Below are positions 25,515 to 33,501 of a stretch of DNA of 34,776 bases, piece by piece. The translations under genes were made by a program, and so were the position numbers. Source of the DNA: Mesobacillus foraminis (GTDB lineage Bacteria > Bacillota > Bacilli > Bacillales > Cytobacillaceae); NCBI RefSeq assembly GCF_004340465.1, contig NZ_SLVV01000024.1, forward strand, positions 1 to 34,776. The letters are read 5' to 3'. Position 1 is the stretch's first letter; every line of letters starts with the position of its first letter. The notes under the pieces were generated by a model. The model had not been told where the DNA came from, did not search any database, and saw only the letters and a program-made list of their open reading frames with translations.

Positions 25515-25581
25515 AAATTCAAATTTGAATAATAAAACCTTATTTAGGACGTGGATTTTTCTAGAGGGAACTCTATTTTCG

Positions 25582-25618
25582 CCACACAACTGTCATAAGA
25601 CAATTGTGTGGTTTTTTT
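25582..25618 (+). terminator. Terminator inside the EamA leader (attenuator candidate)
   Basis: CCACACAA-TGTC / GACA-TTGTGTGG stem (11 to 13 bp with one mismatch) and a run of seven T. It lies between the perfect promoter and the EamA ribosome site, 22 bp before the start codon, so most transcripts should stop here unless it is relieved. Confidence 0.85.
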
Positions 25619-25640
25619 GTGTAAAAAAGGAGGGGCAATT

Positions 25641-26561
25641 TTGAAGAAATGGCATTATGCGTTAATTGTTTTTTTAGGTGGATGTTGTTACGGAATATTA
25701 TCTACGTTTGTTAAACTAGCTTATTCAGCTGGGTATTCGGTGACAGAGGTAACAGGCGGACAATATTTATTTGGAACCTTGATTACTTGGATACTTGTTT
25801 TATTTACAAAAAAGAAAAAGGTTACCCGGAGTCAAACGCTCAAATTACTATTATCCGGCATTCCGTTTGGTTTGACGGGTGCATTTTATTATCAATCATT
25901 ACAAACACTTAATGCTTCACTGGCAATTATCTTACTTTTTCAATTCGTTTGGATTGGTACACTTTTCGAGGTGATAATTTATAAGAAAAAACCAACTAAA
26001 GGGAAGCTTACTTCGATAATTATTCTTTTAGTTGGCTCCGTATTAGCAGGAGGTCTTATTACAGTAGGTGGAATTCATTTATCTTGGCAAGGCACAATTT
26101 GGGGACTACTCTCAGCCTTAACATTTGCGACTTTCATTTTTCTTAGCGGTTCAGTCGGGAAAGATACCCCACCTTTATTAAAAAGTGCACTTCTTTCCAC
26201 AGGTGCTTTATTCGTTGTATTTTTGTTATTTCCACCAATATATTTATTCAATTTACCCGTCTTAGTGGGAGTTGCACCCTATGGATTACTTCTTGGTTTT
26301 TTTGGAGTGTTCCTGCCACCTCTATTATATTCAATTGGAATGCCTCATATTGGACCGGGACTTGGCACAATACTTACAGCATCTGAACTTCCAGTAGCTA
26401 TTTCAATGTCTGCATTAGTTCTGGATGAAAGTGTGGGGTTGTCGCGGTGGATTGGAGTTGTCCTAATATTTGGTGGGATTGTAGTTGGTAATGTCAGGCA
26501 TTCAAAGGCAAAAACAAATAATGTTTATGTACAAGAAAATTCCAATGCCCATCATATCTAA
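25641..26561 (+). CDS. EamA family (DMT superfamily) exporter
   Basis: 306 residues from TTG, chosen because AAGGAGGGG lies 5 bases upstream. About ten membrane helices in two EamA halves; GGCCYGILSTFVKLAYSAG near the start and NASLAIILLFQFVWIGTLFE in helix 4 are typical. The second half holds LDESVGLSRWIGVVLIFGGI. Probably exports a metabolite or drug. The gene is preceded by a consensus promoter and a terminator hairpin, and a leader reading frame stops at TGA overlapping its start (TTGA), suggesting regulated expression. Substrate unknown. Confidence 0.9.
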   Translation: MKKWHYALIVFLGGCCYGILSTFVKLAYSAGYSVTEVTGGQYLFGTLITWILVLFTKKKKVTRSQTLKLLLSGIPFGLTGAFYYQSLQTLNASLAIILLFQFVWIGTLFEVIIYKKKPTKGKLTSIIILLVGSVLAGGLITVGGIHLSWQGTIWGLLSALTFATFIFLSGSVGKDTPPLLKSALLSTGALFVVFLLFPPIYLFNLPVLVGVAPYGLLLGFFGVFLPPLLYSIGMPHIGPGLGTILTASELPVAISMSALVLDESVGLSRWIGVVLIFGGIVVGNVRHSKAKTNNVYVQENSNAHHI

Positions 26562-26655
26562 TTTGTGAACCAAAACAAATATGATCCTGTGCGCTGCAAA
26601 AAAATATCTGTAAGAAGTGAATTAATCCTTTCTCTTCTTATAAACCAGAGGAAGG

Positions 26656-26947
26656 AGCTTGGCACGGGCTATTTTCCTTTTGAAAACATGGGGAACTTAG
26701 AGAAAGAGCATTACAAGATCAATTACTGCGTGCCAGCGCCTTAAACCTAATTATTAATCTATATGTTTGGAATACCGTGTTTCTATCACAAGTAATTGAA
26801 TATTTGAAAACAACAGGGAAATATATAGAGGAATTACTTCCTCATATATCTCCTTTGGGATGGGAACATATAAACTTTCTAGGCGAATATTCATTTGTAC
26901 CTGAGATTTTGAACTCGATACATGCCCTACGTCCACTTAGGATTTAA
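26656..26947 (+). pseudogene. Tn3-family transposase relic (C-terminus)
   Basis: A first frame gives SLARAIF; after a +1 shift near 26680 a second frame gives KHGELRERALQDQLLRAS, ALNLIINLYVWNTVFL and ELLPHISPLGWEHINFLGEY, ending at a stop. These are the final-segment hallmarks of Tn3-type transposases (GKRGELRER, LNL-VN--VLWNT, HLSPLGWEHINLTGDY). The N-terminal 85-90 percent is missing. Evidence of an old transposon in this accessory region. No intact terminal repeats or resolvase seen. Confidence 0.85.
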
Positions 26948-26990
26948 AAACCCTGATTTTTCTGCTTAACGTATTAGAATCAGGGTTTTA
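26947..26990. terminator. Terminator between Tn3 relic and DUF3231 copy 2
   Basis: AAAACCCTGATT / AATCAGGGTTTT 12-bp stem. T-rich on both sides; on the minus strand it would end the DUF3231 transcript about 100 bp after its stop. Confidence 0.8.
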
Positions 26991-27091
26991 CCTTCTCAAA
27001 AGTTCCTTACCGTATAATGTGCGTTTTGTCGGCAGGACACCTTCATATAAGGTTAACAAGAGATCTTTGGGATGACTTGTTTAATTCGAAC

Positions 27092-28099
27092 CTAATTTTC
27101 CGCCAACTCCTTCCTATTCGGAGCGTGTGGTGGTTCTTCCATCCATCCCCTTTCTATCAAAATGTCGTTGCCCTCCTTCCCATACTGCAATATTTCAGGA
27201 ATTAGTTTTGAATATTCATTAGCAAGGTCTATTCGTGCTGATGTAGCTAATGCATGACCAATATAGGTTATTCCTTGCGTATTGAGTATAGTCACAAGGT
27301 TCATGATGAGTTTTTCTGAAAAAGGGGATACAGTAGAAGTTGACACTTCTGAATTAATCATTACAGTGCCAAGCAAGTCTTCCTTGATTAAAGTATGGTT
27401 TAGGAATTGAATTTGTTTTTGTGCTAAGTCTTTTCCTTTTGTCAAAAATTCTTTTATTTGTTCATCTTTCACAACTTGAATAAATCCAGTGAGCAAGACT
27501 AAAGCAAAATAGTTCCTTTCAATGTTAAAAAATATTTCAGCTAGTTCAAGAACATTTAGAGGGCGTTTCTTTTCGAACCACTTGGATAAAAATATTTCTT
27601 TCTTTTTAACAAATTCAACTTTATCGGGATAAGGGATCATTGTTGGGCGATCGTATATCCCTTTAGAAAGCATTAGATTTACTGATGCATTATAAAGATC
27701 AAGTGTGGAAGTTAAACACTTAGAGAAGAAAGATCGAATATCTTCACGGGCAACATTAGAAAGTAGCATACTATAGGTCATCATACCCATACGGCTCATC
27801 CCGTAAGCGTAGCTTACAGGAAATAAATCGAAAAACAAAGGTGGAGCTGAAAGATCAATGTCTTCATCGGAAAATCCCTTGGGAATAGGGAAATTTTCCT
27901 TTTCAAAAATATTCTTGATCTCCTCAATATGTTTTTGTGATATATCTAATGTTAGTTTAATTATGGGTTTAACATCTTCATTGTTCGACTGTTGCAGGAA
28001 ATGCTTAGAGAGACAGATAGATAGGCTATCGTTTATATAAGTAGCCCATAATCCTGCAATTTCTGTTGATGATAAACCTACAGTATGTTTTGTATTCAT
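27092..28099 (-). CDS. DUF3231 family protein (copy 2)
   Basis: 335 residues, same architecture as the protein at 8867-9877: LWATYINDSLSICLS, GFSDEDIDLSAPPLFF, KVEFVKKKEIFLSKWF, STSTVSPFSEKLIM, and a common C-terminal ERGWMEEPPHAPNRKELA. The two are clearly paralogous but diverged (roughly a third identical by eye). GAGGAG lies 7 bases before the ATG. Function unknown; a spore-related role is inference. Confidence 0.87.
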   Translation of the reverse strand: MNTKHTVGLSSTEIAGLWATYINDSLSICLSKHFLQQSNNEDVKPIIKLTLDISQKHIEEIKNIFEKENFPIPKGFSDEDIDLSAPPLFFDLFPVSYAYGMSRMGMMTYSMLLSNVAREDIRSFFSKCLTSTLDLYNASVNLMLSKGIYDRPTMIPYPDKVEFVKKKEIFLSKWFEKKRPLNVLELAEIFFNIERNYFALVLLTGFIQVVKDEQIKEFLTKGKDLAQKQIQFLNHTLIKEDLLGTVMINSEVSTSTVSPFSEKLIMNLVTILNTQGITYIGHALATSARIDLANEYSKLIPEILQYGKEGNDILIERGWMEEPPHAPNRKELAEN

Positions 28100-28370
28100 T
28101 GAAAATCTCCTCTTAATATTGGATTTTTCTAATTTAAGTATTACTCATACCGAAACAACTTATTCTTCCTTTCATATTGGTATAGAATAAGCGAAAGAAA
28201 ACAAAAGGAAAATTCCTGGAGAGGTTTGAATGAGAGTGGACAAGCGGGGGAGAAAAAACATTAAGGTTTATTCCCTTCTTTTTCTCAATCTTGTACCGAA
28301 TTTGTAATATTGTAGAAAGTAATAAGTTCTGTCGGTAAAAAGGTAAACTATAATAAATTGGATAAATAAA

Positions 28371-28617
28371 GTTTCTACTGACACAGAACTTGTGTTATCT
28401 GTGTATAGGGGCTTTAATCCTCGCAAAAACCAATCGTTTAGCTTTTAATGAATTAAGAGAAGCAGCACCTAAATCTTCTGAATGGTTGGAAGAGGTTCGA
28501 TACGTTGACAATGGGAAGTTTATTTTTTCTGCTGGTGTATCAGCAGGTATAGATGCGTCCTTATATGTTATTGAAAAATTATTTGGGGACGAACGAGATC
28601 AAAAACAGCAACAATAA
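28371..28617 (+). pseudogene. Decayed DJ-1/PfpI family gene
   Basis: Reads TELVLSV in one frame, then after a one-base loss near 28404 GALILAKTN joined directly to LAFNELREAAP and VRYVDNGKFIFSAGVSAGIDASLYVIEKLFG. The DJ-1/PfpI family normally has VLSVCTGALILAKAGLL and about ten further residues (THH region) before the FxELRE segment; these and the N-terminal half are missing. So the remnant has a 5' truncation, a frameshift at the nucleophile-elbow Cys and an internal deletion. Repeat copy D follows 44 bp after the stop. Confidence 0.8.
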
Positions 28618-28660
28618 TGGAGTATGAATGGAATAAAAATCACTCTAATTCTTAATAAAC

Positions 28661-28736
28661 AAACGGGTGCTTTCCTTAAAGTAAAGGCTGCAAAAAAGCA
28701 GCCTTTTTCTTATTCGACTAACGGGGCAGTTTAGAA
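28661..28736 (+). repeat. AACGGGTGC-family repeat (copy D)
   Basis: Left end AAACGGGTGCTTTCC, inner stem AAGGCTGC / GCAGCCTT with an A6 loop, right end CGACTAACGGGGCAG then TTTAGAAGAAT. The cleanest example of both ends together. Confidence 0.88.
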
Positions 28737-28806
28737 GAATAATTCATCGAATAAATAATGATAATATGGTTGATATTGTTATTTTTTTAAAAACGAGGTG
28801 TTCCTC

Positions 28807-29262
28807 TTGGTGAAGATTTTTATAGTAACAGTTATATTAGTTCTTTTAGTTGCCCTAAAAATGCCCAGAAAAAGAACTAGGCACGAGTTACTAGCTACAA
28901 TACAGTTTGCATTGTTAATGAATTTTGTAACTGATTTGTATCTTGATTTAAAGTACAAACTTTACTGGTATTTTGATAAAGAACAAATAGAGTGGCTGTA
29001 CCTAGCTGTAGCCCTTGGTGAGATTGCTGTACTGGTTATTATTTTTAATTATTTCCCCCTGATATCTAATGCCATTAAGAAATTTGCATATATCTTGGGA
29101 TGGACATGCGTTCTTGTCTTACTTGAGTTGTATGCAGTTTATATTAAAGTTTTACATTATGGTGAATGGAATATAATCTATTCAGCGGTGGTTTATTTTA
29201 TTTCAATGTACATCCTTTATTTCGTATTAGACTACACGGCGGATAGAAGAGAAACTCAGTAA
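28807..29262 (+). CDS. Small polytopic membrane protein, CBO0543-like
   Basis: 151 residues from TTG (GAGGTG 6 bases upstream; the GTG one codon later is nearly as good). Four or five hydrophobic segments with a basic PRKRTRHELLATI loop after the first and conserved-looking DLYLDLKYKLYWYF. Resembles Bacillus membrane proteins annotated as CBO0543 family; assignment moderate. Function unknown. Repeat copy E starts 60 bp after the stop. Confidence 0.7.
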   Translation: MVKIFIVTVILVLLVALKMPRKRTRHELLATIQFALLMNFVTDLYLDLKYKLYWYFDKEQIEWLYLAVALGEIAVLVIIFNYFPLISNAIKKFAYILGWTCVLVLLELYAVYIKVLHYGEWNIIYSAVVYFISMYILYFVLDYTADRRETQ

Positions 29263-29321
29263 TAAAGTCGCAATTTCTTCTTAAACTTTCATATTCGTGG
29301 AAGTTTACTTCCAAATGTATG

Positions 29322-29470
29322 AACGGGTGCTTTAGTTGAATAAGTGGGTTCTGTAATCGATGGTATTGATTCATAAATCCGAATTGGGGGATACTTTTTT
29401 TTATGAGATACATTCTGTTTGTTTTCGATTTGCCTTTCTTCAACTAAACGGGGCGGTTTGTTTAAGAAGG
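29322..29470 (+). repeat. AACGGGTGC-family repeat (copy E, longest)
   Basis: Left end GAACGGGTGCTTTAGTTG, right end CTTCAACTAAACGGGGCGG then TTTGTTTAAGAAGG, but 149 bp long with a different, larger interior that includes an eight-T run. Shows that the ends are conserved while the interior is exchangeable. Confidence 0.8.
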
Positions 29471-29504
29471 CAAAGAGGAGGGCTATAAAGCCGCTCCTCT
29501 TTAG

Positions 29505-29672
29505 TTAAATAATTTCCTCATCATTAAACAGGGTAACGGCTCGAATGTTAGCAGTAGATTGTTGTTGCCTAACCATCAACTTTGCCTCTTCCATGTCTTT
29601 TGCTTGAACCTGCTGATAAAATACAACACTGGCCAGTTCATACTCAACGGTAAAAGTCTTCGCTTCTATCAT
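29505..29672 (-). CDS. Small protein after ClpP, unknown
   Basis: 55 residues: MIEAKTFTVEYELASVV, FYQQVQAKDMEEAKLMVR, ANIRAVTLFNDEEII. Polar, mixed alpha/beta composition, no signal. AGGAGTG lies 7 bases before the ATG, and the gene begins 11 bp after the ClpP stop, making it the third gene of the MerR-ClpP operon. No family recognised; a role with the unusual ClpP is inference from position. Confidence 0.7.
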   Translation of the reverse strand: MIEAKTFTVEYELASVVFYQQVQAKDMEEAKLMVRQQQSTANIRAVTLFNDEEII

Positions 29673-29683
29673 ACCAATCACTC

Positions 29684-30709
29684 CTAATGATGGGTTAAAA
29701 TCTTATCGATTAATCCGTAATCTAACGCTTTTTCTGCCGTTAAAAAGTTATCCCGTTCCGTGTCTCTTTCTATTTTTTCTTTGGGTTGCCCCGTCCGTTC
29801 AGCAAGAATGGTGTTTAAATGATCTCTCAGACGTAAGATGCGTTTCGCACTTATCTCAATTTCTGTTGCTTGACCTCTTGCACCTCCCAGAGGCTGGTGG
29901 ATCATAATCTCACTGTTTGGAAGGGAGTACCGTTTTCCTTTTTCTCCACCTGCAAGTAAAAATGCACCCATCGAAGCTGCCATACCGATACATAAGGTGC
30001 TAACTGGAGCGGTGATCAGTTGTATCGTGTCATAGATGGCTAAACCAGCTGTGATAGAACCCCCAGGTGAATTAATATAAATAGATATATCTTTTTCAGG
30101 AGAATCAGAATCAAGGAACAGCAACTGAGCAACAATGCTGTTAGCCACTTGGTCATTAATTTCACCTGTTAACATAATGACTCTATCTTTTAAAAGCCGG
30201 GAGTAGATGTCATAAGAACGTTCTCCTCGATTCGTTTGTTCAACAACATAAGGGATAAGATTCATTTTTTCTCCTCCTTGTGGTGGCGGGCTTTCCGAGA
30301 GAGTTAAAATTTGTGATGCCACTTTTTCATTTATGGAATGACATAAAATTTCTTCTGGATCCACTAGTTGCAAGCGGATCTTATTTTTTACACATTGAAG
30401 TACACTTTCATGGTCGGTGTAGGAAGCAATCACTGAAATTTCTGCCTCACGGTTCTGAAGTTTCTGTTCAGCAGTATAGATCTCTATTAATATGTCTAAT
30501 GGTTGTGAGAGGTTCTCAACAATAATCGAACCAGTCCCTTCAGGTAATCCATTTAAGTTAGGAGCTTTATGTAGTCCTTCTGGCAGAAGAATCTCTACCT
30601 GAAGATGATGGATTATCTGTTGAAGAACGGGGCTGAGACTAATACAGAGATGAGTCATACCTTCTTCTATTTCTAGCTGCTGTTTAGATAAAGCTAAATT
30701 AACTTCCAT
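29684..30709 (-). CDS. clpP: ClpP protease with extra N-terminal domain and internal start
   Basis: 341 residues. Residues 149-341 are a complete Clp[20 protein letters not shown] start, and the catalytic triad Ser246 (GMAASMGAF), His271 (IMIHQPLGG), Asp320 (ERDNFLTA), i.e. Ser98/His123/Asp172 in ClpP numbering. Residues 1-148 are an unrelated, likely beta-rich domain ([30 protein letters not shown]). The junction PPPQGGEK encodes AAGGAGG seven bases before the ATG of Met149, so a normal ClpP (29684-30265) can be made separately. The long start overlaps merR by 11 bp with AAAGGG upstream. Serves with a Clp ATPase; likely a second, regulated ClpP. Confidence 0.9.
   Translation of the reverse strand: MEVNLALSKQQLEIEEGMTHLCISLSPVLQQIIHHLQVEILLPEGLHKAPNLNGLPEGTGSIIVENLSQPLDILIEIYTAEQKLQNREAEISVIASYTDHESVLQCVKNKIRLQLVDPEEILCHSINEKVASQILTLSESPPPQGGEKMNLIPYVVEQTNRGERSYDIYSRLLKDRVIMLTGEINDQVANSIVAQLLFLDSDSPEKDISIYINSPGGSITAGLAIYDTIQLITAPVSTLCIGMAASMGAFLLAGGEKGKRYSLPNSEIMIHQPLGGARGQATEIEISAKRILRLRDHLNTILAERTGQPKEKIERDTERDNFLTAEKALDYGLIDKILTHH
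30263..30283 (-). promoter_or_regulatory. Internal ribosome site and start of the short ClpP
   Basis: AAGGAGGAGAAAAAATG on the minus strand: optimal site and spacing, in frame within the long ClpP gene, just before the canonical ClpP N-terminus. Three Pro codons directly upstream could slow ribosomes making the long form. Confidence 0.75.
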
Positions 30710-31121
30710 GGTTATTTCCCTTTAGCACATTGGAGACAGAATCAATTACTTTTTGTCTAACGTCAGCTGAAAGATGTTTATTGATGGTGATATAAACATC
30801 TTCATTTACAATGTGCAAGTGTTGCTGGACAATTCTCTCAGAGTTCAAAAAGGAGAACTGATTGGCAATCTCTTTTATTTCATCAATAGAAAGGTCAGCG
30901 AGTGTTTCTTGGATGCTTGCTAGTGTCTCTCCAGTTTTGCTTAATGTAAGGACTGCTCTAAAGTAATATAGATGGTTGTCTGTATAGACTCTTTTGTTCC
31001 CATGTAACTCGAGTGGAGGTACCAACTCAAGCTGCGTATAATAGCGAACGGTCCTTAGATTAATGTCAGCACCTTCTTGTATTAATAGGTCTGTAATTTC
31101 CTGAGCTGTATAGAAACCCAT
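30699..31121 (-). CDS. MerR family regulator of the ClpP operon
   Basis: 140 residues. Winged helix of MerR type: [33 protein letters not shown], then [22 protein letters not shown], and a helical C-terminal part without the Cys of metal or redox sensors. It lies first in the operon with ClpP (11-bp overlap) and the 55-aa protein. Probably autoregulates through the inverted repeats upstream (31150-31187). GGGGGG lies 10 bases before the ATG. Confidence 0.88.
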   Translation of the reverse strand: MGFYTAQEITDLLIQEGADINLRTVRYYTQLELVPPLELHGNKRVYTDNHLYYFRAVLTLSKTGETLASIQETLADLSIDEIKEIANQFSFLNSERIVQQHLHIVNEDVYITINKHLSADVRQKVIDSVSNVLKGNNHGS

Positions 31122-31150
31122 TTGTAGGTATCCCCCCTTTTCAACATGCG

Positions 31151-31186
31151 TTACAGTTAACTGTTATAGTTACATTATAGTGTAAT
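31151..31186 (-). promoter_or_regulatory. Operator/promoter region of the MerR-ClpP operon
   Basis: Two related dyads: TTACAGTTAACTGTTA (containing the perfect palindrome ACAGTTAACTGT) and TTACA-TTATAG-TGTAA. The second is centred on a minus-strand TATAAT (31179-31174). Typical of MerR-family autoregulation in which the site overlaps the promoter. Confidence 0.65.
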
Positions 31187-31354
31187 GTTCGAGGAATATG
31201 CAAAATATATTGTTAAAAATTTACTCTTGTTGATTGTAAAGGGGATCGTTCAAAGGTGGATTCACACCTCTAATTAAAGGGGAGTGGAAGAAGGAAATCC
31301 CATCTCTTTATTGAATTATTATAAAAGTAAATTGGAAATTAAGAGGTGTTAGTA

Positions 31355-31711
31355 TTGGGTGCTTGGGGAACTGGATTATTTGATGATGATACGACTTGTG
31401 ATGTTAGAGATAGTTTTATTGACTACTTGGATGAAGGAAATACAGTCGAAGAAGCTACTCAGTATGTCTTGGAGGAATATTTGGACGAGTTTGATCCAGA
31501 AGAGGATCTGGAGGTAATGGCTCTAGTTTATATTGGTCTTTCAGCAATACAAATGGAGAAAAATTGTCTCCAGGATCAAGTTCGTAAAACGGCTATAAAT
31601 TTAATTGAAAAAGGTGCAGACCTCGAACTATGGGAAGATTCTGACCCTAAAGATTATGATGAACGGAAGAAAGTTTTAAGCGAATTTAAGGCTAAACTAA
31701 TTAATTTTTGA
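31355..31711 (+). CDS. DUF4259 domain protein
   Basis: 118 residues from TTG (AGAGGTG 6 bases upstream), beginning MGAWGTGLFDDDTTCDVRD, the unmistakable DUF4259 N-terminus, then an acidic helical body. Family members often occur near polymorphic toxin-immunity loci, but no toxin is visible here; function unknown. Repeat copy F starts 20 bp after the stop. Confidence 0.88.
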   Translation: MGAWGTGLFDDDTTCDVRDSFIDYLDEGNTVEEATQYVLEEYLDEFDPEEDLEVMALVYIGLSAIQMEKNCLQDQVRKTAINLIEKGADLELWEDSDPKDYDERKKVLSEFKAKLINF

Positions 31712-31730
31712 TGCCAATAATTGAAAAGAC

Positions 31731-31822
31731 AGTTGCTTTACTTAAAATAACTGACTGCCAAAATGGCAGTCTTTTTCATATTTTTGTTCTTGAACTATCG
31801 GGGCAGGATTGTTTAATAAGAA
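31731..31822 (+). repeat. AACGGGTGC-family repeat (copy F)
   Basis: Degenerate left end (GTTGCTTTACTT), inner stem ACTGCCA / TGGCAGT, right end CTTGAACTATCGGGGCAG then GATTGTTTAATAAG. It separates DUF4259 from the next gene and ends 24 bp before its start. Confidence 0.7.
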
Positions 31823-31845
31823 ATCTAATATGGAGGTGTAATCTT

Positions 31846-32172
31846 ATGCCATTAGAACAGGAAGTAATGGGCTTGTTAATTGGTGGATTTTCTATTGTTA
31901 TGGGGATTGCAATTTTAGTTACTGTGTTCCTTTGGGTGAAAAATAAAAATAATAGTTCGGGATACATCTGGACATTACTGCATTTGCTATTAGTTTCTGT
32001 TGCAGTATATTTTGGGTTAAAGGGTATAGCTTTTGACTATAATCATCCAATGGCTTCAGAAGAGATTTCACTCCAGATAGGTATTTCTGGAGTTGTTTGG
32101 GCATTGAGTATGATTTGTTTAGTAATAGCATTATTTAACTTTTCGAAAGAGGGAAAGAGTAATGCTTCTTAA
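31846..32172 (+). CDS. Small three-span membrane protein, unknown
   Basis: 108 residues: MPLEQEVMGLLIGGFSIVM enters the first span (to about 32), the second is about 43-62, and the third 78-99. Start ATG with GGAGGTG 7 bases upstream. Longer upstream readings run through the repeat and are rejected. Repeat copy G begins 4 bp after the stop codon. No family recognised. Confidence 0.7.
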   Translation: MPLEQEVMGLLIGGFSIVMGIAILVTVFLWVKNKNNSSGYIWTLLHLLLVSVAVYFGLKGIAFDYNHPMASEEISLQIGISGVVWALSMICLVIALFNFSKEGKSNAS

Positions 32173-32175
32173 ACA

Positions 32176-32260
32176 AACGGGTGCAAAAGTTTAAGAACCG
32201 CTGCTGTTCCAGACAGTTCTCTTCATCTTCAACAAAAGGCGCAGTTTAGTTAAATAAGGA
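32176..32260 (+). repeat. AACGGGTGC-family repeat (copy G)
   Basis: Left end AAACGGGTGCAAAAG (from 32175), a hairpin arm TTAAGAACCGCTG with loop CTGTTC and a mutated second arm, right end CTTCAACAAAAGGCGCAG then TTTAGTTAAATAAGGA. Begins only 4 bp after the preceding stop. Confidence 0.85.
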
Positions 32261-32285
32261 TACTTATTTATTAGTTTAAACATCA

Positions 32286-32322
32286 GAAAAAAAGGGAGGC
32301 TGTTTTTGAAACAAGCTCCCTT
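32286..32322 (-). terminator. Terminator of cysteine hydrolase copy 2
   Basis: AGGGAG-CTTGTTT / AAACAG-CCTCCCT stem with one bulge, then TTTTTTT on the minus strand, 21 bp beyond the stop. Confidence 0.88.
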
Positions 32323-32342
32323 AAATTTGATTAGTTGATCTT

Positions 32343-32906
32343 TTAGTTCGTGTTAGCGTTTTGTTGCAGGAAATCCTCGGTCGAAATTACATTGGCATAC
32401 ATACCATTAAGTGCGCCAACAAACGCATAATGAACCTGTTCTGCGGGAACGACTTTATCTTGATAAGATAAGTCCCTTGTCGCACACGCATCTTCGATAA
32501 GTGTAGTTTCAAAGCCTAGATCGACTGCAGCCCTGACTGTTGCATCAATACACATATGTGTCATCATCCCTGCAACCACTAGCTTGGTTACTCCTTTATC
32601 TTTTAATTTACTCTCTAATTCAGTCTTTAAAAAGCTGTTAGGGAAATGTTTTATGATAATGCTTTCATGTTCTAATGGTAGAACAGATTCATTTAGTTTA
32701 ACTCCCTCCGTGTTCGGCAGAAAGAAGCCTAACCCTGGATCACTTGCGATATGCTGAATATGAAAAATATTATCTTTGTTATTTTGTCTAAACCATTCAA
32801 GAACCTTAGCAGCATTAGCGGCTGCTTTTTCAGGGTTGCTTAATTCCATATTACCATTTGGAAAATAGTCATTTTGAATATCGACAAGAATTAAAGCTGT
32901 GCTCAT
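32343..32906 (-). CDS. Cysteine hydrolase, isochorismatase family (copy 2)
   Basis: 187 residues. Catalytic Asp9 (ILVDIQNDYF), Lys86 (IIIKHFPNSF) and Cys119 (MTHMCIDATVRAA) are all present. Nicotinamidase-like fold; hydrolyses an unknown amide or similar compound. GAGGTG precedes the ATG. Divergent from an Lrp-type regulator with 119 bp between, suggesting control by it. Only distantly similar to the copy at 23453-24010. Confidence 0.92.
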   Translation of the reverse strand: MSTALILVDIQNDYFPNGNMELSNPEKAAANAAKVLEWFRQNNKDNIFHIQHIASDPGLGFFLPNTEGVKLNESVLPLEHESIIIKHFPNSFLKTELESKLKDKGVTKLVVAGMMTHMCIDATVRAAVDLGFETTLIEDACATRDLSYQDKVVPAEQVHYAFVGALNGMYANVISTEDFLQQNANTN

Positions 32907-33025
32907 TTTCTATCACCTCATTAAAAAATTTAGTACTATTAAATGATAATGAATCTCTTGATTTTTCTCGATACTTTGATGAAACACTTTTATATCAAAT
33001 CATTTCATGGTGAAAGGAATTTATT

Positions 33026-33472
33026 ATGGAACTTGATAACATTGATTTTCAGATCCTTCGGCTGCTATCCGAAAATTCACGTGTTCAATGGAAGGACTTA
33101 GGGAAGCAAATTCATATGACGGGACAGGCAGTAGGGAATCGTATTAAAAAACTTGAGGAAAGTGGTGTAATTAAAACTTACTCTCTAATAGTAGATCAAA
33201 TGAAAGTAGGACTTTCTTATACAGCATTTGTCATTATTTATATGAAAATAGCAAACCATGAGTCGTTTATACGTTTTATTAATGATCAAAATGAGGTGGT
33301 TGAAGCTCACCGAGTATCAGGAGAAGGCTGTTACCATTTAAAAATAAAAGTAAATTCCCAAGAAAAGTTGAATCTTTTACTTAATAAAATTCTCGAATAT
33401 GGGAACTATACTTTGTATCTATCAATACACGAGATTAAACAAAGTAATCCGTTGAATGCCACATTAGAATAA
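33026..33472 (+). CDS. Lrp/AsnC family regulator
   Basis: 148 residues. N-terminal helix-turn-helix ELDNIDFQILRLLSENSR, WKDLGKQIHMTGQAVGNRIKKLEESGVI; then the RAM-type ligand domain with VEAHRVSGEGCYHLKIKV. GAAAGGAA precedes the ATG. Divergent from cysteine hydrolase copy 2, its likely target. Repeat copy H follows 30 bp after the stop. Confidence 0.92.
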   Translation: MELDNIDFQILRLLSENSRVQWKDLGKQIHMTGQAVGNRIKKLEESGVIKTYSLIVDQMKVGLSYTAFVIIYMKIANHESFIRFINDQNEVVEAHRVSGEGCYHLKIKVNSQEKLNLLLNKILEYGNYTLYLSIHEIKQSNPLNATLE

Positions 33473-33501
33473 ATGTTTTTGATATATCCTGCTTATATTA
33501 A

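Noticed and set aside
25521-25618. T-box or guanidine riboswitch in the EamA leader
   Set aside because: Neither the AGGGTGG-ACCGCG T-box nor the ACGNCTAGGG-type guanidine core is present.
25279-25644. 121-codon + frame overlapping the EamA start
   Set aside because: It strings together the CxxC gene remnant, repeat copy C and the EamA leader. Only the leader part may be translated, as noted in the attenuator finding.
26965-27002. Right terminal inverted repeat of the Tn3 relic
   Set aside because: CTTAACGTATTAG resembles the inner end of Tn3 terminal repeats, but the outer GGGG end is not found and no left copy is present for comparison.
28230-28307. 25-codon + frame with GGAGAGG before ATG
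   Set aside because: Very short and without recognised similarity; perhaps the start of a lost gene. Not enough to call.
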